Shown here one piece after another: positions 1 to 56,100 of a DNA stretch of 64,000 nucleotides. Made by a program: the position numbers and the translations under genes. The notes below the pieces were generated by a model, which was not told where the DNA came from, ran no database searches, and saw nothing but the letters and a program-made list of their open reading frames with translations. Numbering within the stretch: position 1 is the first letter of the stretch; each line of letters begins with the position of its first letter. Origin of the DNA: Oncomelania hupensis (taxonomy: Eukaryota > Mollusca > Gastropoda > Littorinimorpha > Pomatiopsidae); NCBI GenBank assembly GCA_036898135.1, contig CM072526.1, positions 6,425,724 through 6,489,723 on the forward strand, in the 5' to 3' direction.

Positions 1-1125
1 TCCTAGAGCGCATCATGCCAGATGCACTAGCAGATCACGAAGGCACAGTCAGCATAGGAGGTAGATCAATCTCCAACCTCCGTTTTGCGGATGACACTGA
101 TGGATTGGCTGAGAGGAACAAGAACTTGAACAGCTGGTACAGAGGCTTGACTCCACCTCCAGAGACTTTGGAATGGAAATAAGTGCAGAGAAGACCAAAA
201 TGATGACCAACAACACCAATGGCATCAACATGGACATCAAAGTCCAATCCCTCAACAATGTGCATAGCTTCAAATATTTAGGAGCCATTGTATAATAATA
301 ATAATAATAATAAGGATATTTATATCACGCTTTTTCCCAACGAACAATATCAGTTCAAAGCGCAGTACATTCATTCTAAACATCCCGCTTCAAACAAAAT
401 AAAATCAGACACTTGCTAACGAATAAGAGATGAGGAAAGGAGGGAAGAGGGGAGAGCTAAGGATGGGTGATGGGGTGGGTGATGGCGGTGGTCTGAATCA
501 AACCAAAAACCAAAACAAAACAAATGGACGAATGACGACGATGATGATGGGAGGCAAGATCAGAAACATTTAAGGAAGAGATGAGTTTTCAAGTTGGATT
601 TGAAAGCAACTATGTTTTGAGAGCTGCGAAGAGAGAGGGGAAGAGAGTTCCAAGTTGATGGGCCAAGCACTGAGAAAGATCGACGGCCAGCAGAGAAGAG
701 TTTGTAGCGGAATATGTGAAGCATGAGGGTGTCAGAGGAAGAACGAAGATTTGTAGAAGGCTTATAGAATCAAATGTTGTGGGTGAGGTAGGAATGGGCG
801 ACAGACCATCACACAAGTCATTGGACAACACGATGACCTGCTCACAGTGGTGAACAAACGGAAACTCCCATGGTCTGGCCATGTCACCAGAGCATCAGGC
901 CTTGCAAAGACCATCCTGCAAGGCATGGTGCAAGGAGGCAGAAGAAGAGGGAGACATAAAAAGAGGTGGGAGGGTAATATTTGAGAATGGACTGGCTTGA
1001 CATTGAGAGAAGCCATGAGGGTTGCTGAGGACAGAGAAAGATGGGGTACACTTGTTAAACTATCATCTGTGGTGTCCCAATGACTTTCCGAGTTACGGGA
1101 TAGGATAGGACAGGATAGGATATAA
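1..1125 (+). mobile_element. LINE-A 3' fragment with internal unrelated insert
   Basis: Starts inside the RT region (reads [20 protein letters not shown], then LRFADDTDG) and ends in a GGATAGGACA-type tail. Bases 295-799 replace part of the element with another repeat (AAT tract, then AT-rich sequence with ATATCACGCTTTTTCCC). Frameshifted, so a dead copy. It covers the first part of the intron after DENND3-like exon 19. Confidence 0.85.
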
Positions 1126-1193
1126 TATTCAGATATCTTGGGACTTCTTTCAAATATGAGCAAAGCTCTCTCATCATCATCTCCATCAGTCAC

Positions 1194-45068
<43,875 letters not shown>

Positions 45069-45862
45069 GATTGCTATGATTCAGTTTGCATGTCGCACAG
45101 ATGTTTCATGAGAATTACGACAAAAACGGCCGCAAATCATCCCAAACAGTTTGCACTTCTTACAACTTTCACTTGTTAGTCACATGATCATAACAAGTAA
45201 TCTCCCTTAGGTAAACAAAGTACTGTACATAATCTCTATTAAAGTGTATAGCTCTACTTAAAACAAAAATGCAGAAATGCTACCAAATATCCTAATTGAT
45301 ATGTTTTAATAAGTTTTAATCTACATTTTCCTTTTGTTTGTCTATAGATATAGTAGGAGCCAAATATCAATAGCACCGAAACTAAAAAAAGAGGTAGTAG
45401 ATGGCATCAAGATGGTGGCAAATTTGAAAGCTGTCTTGGTGAGGTGATGCCTGATGGACTATTACTCCGACTGTCGTAAGGTGGAAGAAGGAAGTAAAAG
45501 GACACAGCCGACACGAATGCAATTAAACGTTTCTTACGAACAGTAGCTGTATAAATGGATTGTTATCAAGGCTGACTACATTCATATTGTCTCGAGACTC
45601 GACTCAAGAGTCAAGTGTGAACACAGCCCCAGAGGCAGAGACCCTTACACCTAGGTCTCACTACAAATTACAATACTCTCATATTTAACCTGTTATTAAG
45701 TAGGTAATCGTGATAGTAAAAGTTACAAAGACGAAAGAAGAGACTTCCGAACATGTGCACTGGGACTGGGTCTACGACACTCCCCAGGCATAATTTGTTT
45801 TATTTTAATTATAATTTAATGCATTTAGTTTAGTGAGCTTGAGTTTGGCAGTTAGGGGCACC
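45069..45862. promoter_or_regulatory. Shared upstream region of the DENND3-like and CLCC1-like genes
   Basis: 794 bp separate two divergent start codons, so the promoters and 5' UTRs of both genes must lie here unless upstream exons exist inside the other gene. No TATA box at a convincing place. The motif AAGATGGTGGC at 45411-45421 resembles a YY1 site, preceded by another GATGG. No transposon was recognised, unlike most other stretches of this size in the window. Promoter function is inferred from layout only. Confidence 0.5.
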
Positions 45863-46636
45863 ATGTCTGGAGAACTGAGAGACTGGCCCCATTATTTCAA
45901 GGGAGTTCTTTATGATGCTCTCTGCGGCATAACTAACATTGTGTACTCATCTCCAGGTGTGTGCAGTTCAAAGGAAACACCAAAAATTCCAGATGAAATC
46001 CCTACAAACGTTCTAGGAATAATACAAGCACAGTTGAAAGAAACCTCAGAAACATTGCAGATGCATGTTCAAGACATTACAGAGAAGTTGTATGGTGCAT
46101 TCAAGGACTTTGACGCCATTGAATTAGTACACTTTGTTCAAAGGCAGAGTTTTGCAGCTCAGGCAATTTGTGGGGGAGTGTTTGTTCTTTTCAGTTGTTG
46201 CACATTAGCTTTGGTTTTTACCTGCTTATGTAGAATCAGGAGAAAATTGTCTGCAAGTGCAAGACTGAAAATGTCTCAACCAAATGAGTGTGCTTTGCAA
46301 CTGCAGTCAAATTATACCTCCAATGTTGCTGGTTTCAGTGTTTCTAAGCATGACAAGAATGCAGTGCACTTAAATGAGAAAGGTGTGGCAACTTATTTAG
46401 GAGAGATCTCATTTGACTCGAGCTTTATTGAAAGCCCAAAGTCTGCAGCCAGAACAGCACTGGGGTATAATCATAGAAATCATGAAGACAGAAAGGTGGA
46501 AACAAGGTTTTTGAGAATTCCAATTTTGATGATCATGCTGTACACCCTGCTTGGCCTCCTGTGTGTCAGCATTCCATGGGAGTTCTGCCGGCTATATCAG
46601 ATGGCTGTAGGAAACCGAGCAGCCGTCGCATCTGCG
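45863..46636 (+). CDS. CLCC1: CLCC1-like exon 1 (or first coding exon found)
   Basis: 258 codons, ATG in context caccATGt, ending GCG|gtgagg in phase 0. The frame is open back to 45815, and ttggcag at 45844-45850 could be an acceptor, so coding may begin in an earlier exon. Holds two hydrophobic segments, at about residues 97-115 and 213-232. Confidence 0.75.
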
Positions 46637-49600
46637 GTGAGGGTACATATAAGTATTATTACAGTCTTGACCACTTGACCTAGCAGCACAGGATAGCTAT
46701 ATATCACAGTACAGGATAGCATAGGCCATGATAGCAGATAGCACAGCGCAGGACAGCATAGCGCAGGGCAGCATAGTGCAGGGCAAGATAGCATGCTGCC
46801 AGCAAGGAGTTGTGCACATTACATCTACACTTCATAGCGCAGCACAGGATAGTAAAACTCAGAATATATCATATCACAGGATGTTAGTTATTACAGGATA
46901 GCTTGGTAATGGTACACCATAGACTTTGAAATCCTAGTAGAGCTTTGATCTGAAAAGCGTAATCTTTGTAAATTAAGGTTGAAGGTCTTGTAAAGCAGTA
47001 CTTATAAACATTGATTTATTTGTTGTTGAGTCTTGAGCATTACTACCATTAGGCAAAAAAAAAAAAAGTCTGTTTGCGGTATCCCGACTGACCCTAATTT
47101 TTGGCCCGACCCTACGTTTTATGGGGGATTATCTGGAGTAAAGGTTTTAAAAAGCCAAAAACATCACACCCAAGGAGGAAAAGGTTTAAAAAAAAGAAAA
47201 GAAAGGAAGCTGACCTACTGACACTTTTTTTTTTAACCTATGTTACCTTAAACAGACATTTGTTATTGTTTTTTTGCCAAGTACCAGTCTCAACTTAAAT
47301 TACCTAGTTAGTAACATTACTAGAGCATTGAGTTAGAATAGAATAGAACTTTGGTAATGTACCATAGAATGACAGTAACAGTACATGATTCTGTCAGTCT
47401 GTGTACAGTACAGAGTTCCGGAATATATGCATAATTGACTAATTTTATGTTAAGTATTTGACTAATTTTATGCTAAAGTATACTACTCAAAATAATTGAA
47501 GGGCCACTCTCATATTTCATTTAGTTTAATTATTTTTTGCTGAGCACTATCAATAATATCGCTTATATTGCTTATTTCAAAACTTATCCTGTACATACAG
47601 TAACATTCAACTTTCAAGACAATCTTATTCTGACAAGTAATCACATGTGTGAGTTTTGAACTTTCTGCACTGAGTTGAAAAACAAACCCAATTTTTATCA
47701 AAAAATGACCCTAATTTACTGTTGTCTTGCTAATAAAGCAAAATTTTCAACATTAAAAAGTGATTTGCACGCGAAAGGCTTGCATTTTGTGAGTTCAGAA
47801 CTTTCAACAATCTGCGCTTTTTTCTGGGTATAAATGGCAGCGCTGTTGCTGCTTTTCTAACCATGCCCCCAAGGCGACGATTGACTGATGCGGATAGAGG
47901 CAGAGCTATTGCATGGCTTCAGGAAGGGGTGGGGGTGAGAGAAGTTGGCAGGCGGCTGGGAGTGTCCCACTCCGTTGTCCAAAGGCTGCAGTCCCGAGCG
48001 CTTTAACAACACTGGAAGCGTCCAAGAACCAAGAAGGTCCGGGCGCCCCCGCGTTACAACTGCAAGACAAGACCATTTCATCACCCTGTCAGGTCTGAGG
48101 ATGAGGTCCGCTACAGCAAACATCATCAGAAGACAGGTTCACGCAGCCAGCAATGTTAACGTCAGCGACCAGACAATTTGCAACCGTCTACACGAGGCAA
48201 ACCTGCGATCAAGACGACCAGCAGTACTACGGCCTTTGCTCACCCCAGCTCACCGTGTGCACAGCGCGTTTGGCCTGGGCTCGGCGTCATTTGGTGTGGA
48301 CTAGGCAACATTGGTCAAGGGTGCTCTTTACAGACGAGTCTCGGTTTTCCTTGTCTTTCAACGACCGTCGAGTGAATGTTTGGAGGCGTCCACGGGAGCG
48401 TTTTGCTGATGCGACGGTGCGTGAGCATGACCGCTTTGGTGGTGGATCTGTCATGATGTGGGGTGGCTTCACATTAAACTTCAGAACACCCCTGCTGCAA
48501 ATTCATGGCAACTAAAACGGTATTGGCTACAGGGATGACGTCCTACAACCTAGGGTTCTCCCAGCTCTGGGGGCCACTGGGGAAGGTGCCATACTACAGG
48601 ACGATAATGCCAGATCCCAACGAGCGAGTATCGTCAAATGACTTCCTGCAGCAACAGCACGTCATAAGGATGGATTGGCCAGCTCGATCACCTGATTTGA
48701 ACCCCATAGAACATCTGTGGGGTGTCTTGGGTCGACAGACGCGGGCAAACCTCCCTCCAGGAGCTAACCTGAAGTTCTGGCCCAAGTTCTCCAGCAAGAG
48801 TGGTTGGCCATCCCAGGAAACATCCTCCATAACCTGATACGGTCCATGAGACAACGATGCCAAGACTGCATTGATGCAAATGGTGACCACACCCGATACT
48901 GACTCTATAGATTTTTGGTTTCTAAAGTTTTGATTTTTTAAATGAGGGGTATGTGCAGTTAAATTGAATTTACTCGAATTTTAAGCGACTGATGTCTCAA
49001 ATCTTTTTTGTTATTGATGCAGAAATGATTGCAATAAAATATGTTGAATTCGTGTTTCTGATTTAAAGAGAGACCCATATGTCCAAGTGGCCGTTGTATT
49101 ATTTTGAGTAGTATATTTCACTAATTGAGTAATTCTGTGTTAATTTTCAACCAAATGATATATGATGCTCATATTTAAGAGACATCATAGATAATTTCAA
49201 CTTTAGTATTTGATCACGAATATTTTGCAGTTAATAATGTATCATTTATGTATGTTTGGTTTATGCAGTTTTTATGTGTGCAAGTTTGATGGAATACAAT
49301 GAATAATCTAGAGAACTATACAATTTTATTTAGAGTCCAGATGGCCACATTAATTCACAAAAATAACAGTATCACTCTAAAATACTTGACATATTTCAAG
49401 AGTTTAGAAATACTGATTTAATTTATTAGGACAGTTGACAAGTTGTACTTGGCTTCTGTGATGTACAGGTCTAGCAAATCAACATCCTAAGTCAAAAATC
49501 CAGATCCAGTTGATGTTTTGTTTCAAATTTATGCTGGTGCTGTGTAATTTTCTTATTTAATTGTTGGTGATTGAATTTGATAAATTTGAGGATTTGTTTC

Positions 49601-50020
49601 CGTTTTGAAGGGGTTTCCCATTGAGTGTGGATCAGAAGCCCTTTCCTTGTGGCAGACGATCAAAGTGTGGTTGTCACGGCAACTGTCTTGGAGCCATGAT
49701 GACGCCTGCGACCGATACTACAAGGCCATGTTTGTTGACCCCTTGTGGGAGGTCACTCCCGCTGTGGTAAGCGCAACTTCTTTACTAAGGACTAGGTGGC
49801 GTGTGTGTGTAAAAGTGGTGTGTGTGCATGAATACATGTGCTTGTTCAAGTTTTTGTGTGTTTGCGTGCACTTGCAATTTTGTTTATATGTGGTGTTATG
49901 TGAAACAGCTAGCAAAGCTAAAAACGATTTGGAGAGATAAGAACATCAAGCTTCTTTCCAAAATCCGCCTGTTGCAGTCTCTTGCCATTTTATAAATTAT
50001 ATATATATATATTATATATA

Positions 50021-50114
<94 letters not shown>

Positions 50115-53100
50115 GCATATATATATATATATATATATATGGGCAAGGTTCAGAAAAGGAGTTCAAAAATTGATTATATATATATATATATGTATATCAG
50201 GGCCAAGGCGAGCCACACTGTATTCGTGGATTTTGGCTGTGGCCAACAGCCTGGAGAGGATTGGGCACCGCCAGGTCTTTTTTGCCCAAGACACACTACA
50301 TGATGAAACTATCCACTAATTCCACACGGGATCGGTCGTCGCCCGGCTCAAGGACCGCGCCTTCCGTTGGCCACCCATACGGGGGTGATAAGTATGCTAC
50401 TGATAGACAATTTAGTAAGATCCGCACGAGAAACAACATCGTCATAGGAACCTGGAATGTATGAAAATCTACAGGCGGTCCTTGACCAAGTGCCGAAGAA
50501 GGACATAGTCATAGTGCAAGGCGACTGGAATGCCAAGGTTGGCCAAGATGCGCACCACAACTGGGGAGACACATGTGGACCCCACTGCAACAACGAGTCA
50601 AATGGCAGGGGTCTGAGACTCTTGGAGTTTGCCAGATACAACAATCTGGTACTGGCAAACACGCTTGGTCTCCACAAAAACTCCAGACAATGGACATGGC
50701 ACAATCCCAGCGGGGAGCATCACAACCAGATTGACTACATCATGATCAAGAAACGCTTCAGATCAAGCATCAACATTGGCAGGACACGCACTTTTCCAGG
50801 AGCAGACATCGGAAGTGACCACAATCTCGTGATGATGTCTTTCCGGCTCCACTTGAAGAGAGTAAATAAAGCAAAGTGCACTAGACTGAAGTTCGACCTG
50901 GACAAACTGCAAGACCCGGAGGTGGCAGAACTATTTCAGGCCACAATTGGAGGGAAATTTGCACCACTGCTCATTTTGGGGGCTGGTGAAGTAGATGTCA
51001 ACACCATGACCACCACCTTCAACTCAGCTGTGACAGATGCCTCCACTGAGATCCTTGGCAAGCACCGACCAAAGAAGAAGCCGTAGATCACACTGGAACT
51101 TTTGGATCTGTGTGATAAACGAAGAGAGATACAAAAGAAAAAGAACACCTCACAGGGAGCTGATGTCTACCGAAAAATCAACAATGACATCCGAAAAGGC
51201 ATGCGCACAGCAAAGGAGAACTGGATAGAAGATCAATGCCAGGAAATAGAGAACAGTCTGAACAAGAACAACAGCAAGAAGGGCTACCAGGTTGTGAAGC
51301 GGCTGACAAGTGTCAAACAGCCCAAAGTCTCCACGATCCAAAGCAAGTCTGGCATATGCCTTACAGAAGAACAAGAAGTCTTGGACAGATGGACAGAGTA
51401 CTGCTCTGACCTTTACAACCATCCACCAAATGGAGACCCATCAGTTCTAGCATGTCCCGAGAACAGAGAAGAAGAAATCCTCCCAATTCTCCGGGAAGAA
51501 GTTGAGTCAGCAGTGCAATCACTGAAGAAATGGAAGTCAGCGGGAGTGGACAACATACCCGCAGAACTGCTACAAGCAGGAGGAGAAGCGATGATTGATG
51601 CCCTCACCATTATCTGTAACAAGATCTGGCAGAGTGGGGAGTGGCCTACACCATGGACCCAGTCGCTTGTCATCACTCTTCCCAATAAAGGTAACCTTCA
51701 GGAGTGTGAAAATTACCGCACCATCAGCCTCATCAGCCATCCCAGCAAGGTCCTCCTGAAAATAATACTCAACATGTTGAAACCCCAAGCTGAACAAATC
51801 ATAGCTGAAGAACAAGCAGGATTCAGGGCAGGGCGAAGTACCACTGAACAGATTTTCAACCTCAGAATAATATTTGAGAAATACCTACAGCACCAACAAC
51901 AACTATATCATGTGTTCATAGACTTCAAGAAGGCGTTTGACTGAGTCTGGCATGCAGCTCCATGGGCAACAATGAAAGTGTACAACATCAGCCCTAAAAT
52001 TATTGAAGTCATCAAAAGCCTGTATGACAAGGCTACCAGCTCAGTCCTCCATAACAGCGTCATCGGGAACTGATTCAGAACAACAATCAGTGTGCGTCAA
52101 GGATGCCTACTCTCTCCAACACTCTTCAACATCTTTCTAGAGCGCATCATGTCAGATGCCCTTGCAGATCACGAAGGCACAGTCAGCATAGGGGGTAGAG
52201 CAATCTCCAATCTTCGTTTTGCGGATGACATTGATGGATTGGCTGGAGAGGAACAAGAACTTGAACAGCTGGTACAGAGGCTTGACACCACCTCCAGAGC
52301 TTATGGAATGGAAATAAGTGCAGGAAGTCCTCACCAGGATCGCACAAACAACTGCTGCCCTGACAAGGTTGAAGACCATTTGGAAAGACAGGACCATCAG
52401 TCTACATTCCAAAGCAAGACTGCTACACTTCCTTGTCACTTCCATCTTCTTATATGCTTGCAGGGCTCGAAATTAGCGGGGGCCCGGGGCCAAACACCCG
52501 CAAAGTTGATTTCGGGCTCGGAAAGTTGAAAAACGAAGGGCCCGCCTGGCCCGCAAAATAATTCGTCTGCTACAGCTAGCTCTACTCGGCAGTTTCGTAT
52601 TTGGGCCAAGGGAAGCAACCCACACCGGTGCCCTAATTTGGACAGGAAAAAAAAACAGAGAAAAGAAGCGAAAACCCTTTAATTTTGCACTCAAAAGTTT
52701 AATATACACTTCAATATCTTTTTAATATAATAAACAAAAGGCTATGGCACAACATAAGCGCAAAATGTCCATCTTTGCAAGTACGAAAGTATGGCTACAT
52801 ATCGTCGCCATACAGTTGCTAAAACAATCGGCGATGGCGTATTTTCCAATTTTTGGGAAGCGAAAGACGCCAGAAGAAAACGTCGACGAAAGTAAAGAAC
52901 AAGAAAAAGAGAGAAAAAAGAAGTGTGAAGAGGAAAAAAGATCAAGGAACTACAATGAAGGGTGGAAAAAAAATTTGTACTTTCTACGTATTATATTGTC
53001 AATAATTCTTTTGTTTTTTTTGTTTGCATTATTTTTCAAGTTGGGCCCCGAAAGTTGCTTGTGGGCCCTCAAATTTTTTCAATCAAGGGGCCCGGTGGCC

Positions 53101-56100
53101 CCCAAAGAAAAAAGTTAATTTCTAGCCCTGGCTTGCGAAGCATGGACCCTCACAGGAGATCTACAACGAAGAATACAAAGCATGGAGATGAGGTGCTACA
53201 GAAGACTTCTGGGCATTTCCTATACCCAACACATCACCAATGACGAAGTCCGACAGACCATCACACAAGCCATTGGACAACATGATGACCTGCTCACAGT
53301 GGTGAAGAAACGGAAACTCAGATCATCAGACCTTGCAAAGACCATTCTGCAAGGCACAGTGCAAGGAGGTAGAAGAAGAGGGAGACCGAAGAAGAGATGG
53401 GAGGACAACATTCGAGAATGGACTGGTTTGACACTGAGCGAAGCAATCAGGGCAGCTGAGGACAGAGAAAGATGGAGTATGCTGGTTAAACGATCATCTG
53501 TGGTGCCCCTACGACCTCCGAATTACTGGACAGGATAGGATAGGAAGGATGGGCAAGGTTCAGAAAAAGAGTTCAAAAATTGTGACATTATATATATATC
53601 AGTATATACCTGTGAATCTTGGACACTAACAGCAGAGCCGTAAGCAAGAATCTTGGCAACTGAAATGATGTGCCACAGGATGCTACTAGGCATCCACTAC
53701 ACAGACCATTGGTTGTAGTTTGTATAATTTCTCTGTGTATCTAGGCACGTGTGTTGTATTGTGTTGTGTGTGTGTTGTGTTGTATGTGTGTGTGTGTGTT
53801 TTATACTTTATATTATAATATTTAGGGAAGGGAGGAGGAGGGAGAGGAGAGAAGAACAAGAAGAGGACAAAGTCACACTGTATGAGGATATTATGCACAG
53901 TTTGTGCAGTTACAAAGGGTACATAATCAAGTTCATGATTAGTCTCAATGCTCTGATACAATCCCTGTAATATCAAAATGATCTCACCAAGCATTAAGAA
54001 GGTTACTTACTTGAAATGGAATGCACAATTATAGAAGTTCAGTTACTCCGGTTATTCAGTCCACAGGTGGTTGCCAGCTTTGGACACTAGAACAAACCGC
54101 TTGTAAACCTTATGAAGCTACACACTAAGTAATGACGAACAGCTGCAGTTTATTGCTGCAGTTTATTTTCTCGCAGTTTGTTTATATAATAAGTTATTTT
54201 ATAAAGCTCAATTACAAATTAAAAAGTCTGCTCAAAGTGCTCACACTCATATATATAGGTCAAATAAAACTCCATCCTTTCATTGGTGATGTGAAGCGCA
54301 GCATTTTGCACTGACTGATGCAAGACGAAGATAGGAAATCTCGGCTTGTGAAATGTAAGCCAAATTTGCCATGCTTGCTGAATTAGTTCTGCCTCTTTAG
54401 AACGTGTCTCACTCTGATAATAATTTACTACTATTAGTAATAGTCAGAGGCCGACCTCCACAAACTGAGCTAGTGGTATTGCCATGACCAGCAACATTTT
54501 TCTTATAAATGTAGCCGAGTGGAGTATTTGACTCCCGCCTCTCAGCCACCAATTTTGAGAACATGGCCCGACACGAACTGCTAATTTTTATTTATCCCTT
54601 GCAAGAGGTGTTGCCCTCCAAGGCGGTGAAGCGTGTTGATAGTAAATCGGTTTAACAGCTACTATTGCCACAACACTTTCTACAAGTCACTGCCACTGAC
54701 TTGCATAAAATGCCGACAATGTAGTCCTGCCCACCACCAAAAGCAGAAGATGAATGGTTAAGCGGGGAGAACATATGTCGTGTCACCTTGTCCTGCATAA
54801 CCCAATGGCCACACCAAAAGATTCTGCACAGCAGGAGCCACCCAAGGCTAGACTAACAACAAATTGAAGGTGAAAATTTCTTTCCTATGCTAACCCGAAC
54901 TGTTATTTTCATTTATTCCTCGCAAGAGGGACATAAAAATATTTGCCCTGCAAGTCACTGCCATTGACTTGCATAAAATGCCTGCCGACAATATAGTCCT
55001 GTTCACCACCAAAAGCAGAAGAGGAATGGTCAGGCGGGGAAAAGATATGTTGCTTCGCCTTGTCCTGCATAACCCAATGGCCACACCAAAAGATTCTGCA
55101 CAGCAGGAGCCACCCAAGACTTGACTAACAACAAATTGAAGGTGGAAATCTCTTTCCCATGCCAACAGGAGCCACTCAAGGCTAGACTAACCAACACATG
55201 GAAGGTAGACAATCTCTCAAGTGTACCAAAGCGTGTACCAGTCGTCTCCCATTCCGCCACATAAATAATTTCCATTCTTTTTTTTGTTTTGAGAATTATA
55301 TGGGTTCAGGCACTAAATAGAATAGCCCCAACGTTTCCCAGCATGTTGTAAGAGGCGATTAACAGGGATGATGTCAGCACGGCACCACTGGGCGCTTCTA
55401 TACAGAAGTCCCCGGCCAGGGCGGAGGAACATCACGTTACTATAGGTTCAAAGATCGGGGCCAAGGCGAGCCACACTGTACTCGTGGATTTTGGTTATGG
55501 CCAACAGCTTGGAGAAGATTGGGCCTCGGAAGGTCTTTCATCCCAAGACGATGAAAAGAACCACTTCATACCGGATCGGTCGTCACCCAGGTCACCAGGT
55601 CACTAGGACTAGGACAGAGTCCTAGTGATATACTGATGGACAACTTAGCAAGATCCGCATGAGAGACAACATCGTCATAGGAACCTGGAATTTCAGGACC
55701 CTAACTGCGGAGGCAAAAAATAAGAAGAACTGGCCCACGAGCTGGACCACTATCGATGGAACATTTTAGGTATCAGCGAACTGCGCTGGAAAGGCCTAGG
55801 TGAAAAAATGACCGACAAAGGCCACAAGCTTTATTTCAGCGGGCGAGATGACAGGCACGAACACGGCGTTGGATCCTTGGTCCACAAAGACATTCTAGCC
55901 ACTGTCATGGGTTATCACCCAGTCTCCAGAAGACTCATTACCATCCATCTGAGAGCAGCCCTTTTCAACATCACCTTCACCCAGGTCTATGCCCCAACAT
56001 CAGACTATGATGACAGCAAAGTCGAGGATTTGCAGGCTGTCCTTGACCAAGAGGAATAGTGGAAGGTGACTGGAATGCCAAGGGTGGCCAAGATGCGTAC

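Larger units (their letters stand above)
49908..53710 (+). mobile_element. Older LINE (related, different subfamily) split by later insertions
   Basis: Left remnant 49908-49990 reads [20 protein letters not shown] then LQSLAI. Right remnant 53604-53710 reads [11 protein letters not shown], then [16 protein letters not shown]. These are adjacent parts of one LINE C-terminal region, now separated by an AT microsatellite and the whole LINE-A copy. Confidence 0.75.

Noticed and set aside
50457..51086. Host craniofacial-development-like endonuclease gene
   Set aside because: The reading is the endonuclease of a LINE, continuous with RT and bounded by target duplications.
52744..53118. 124-codon ORF with a Lys-rich stretch and hydrophobic tail
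   Set aside because: Inside the hAT-like insertion; the second half runs into the TIR side sequence, so it is not a host gene.
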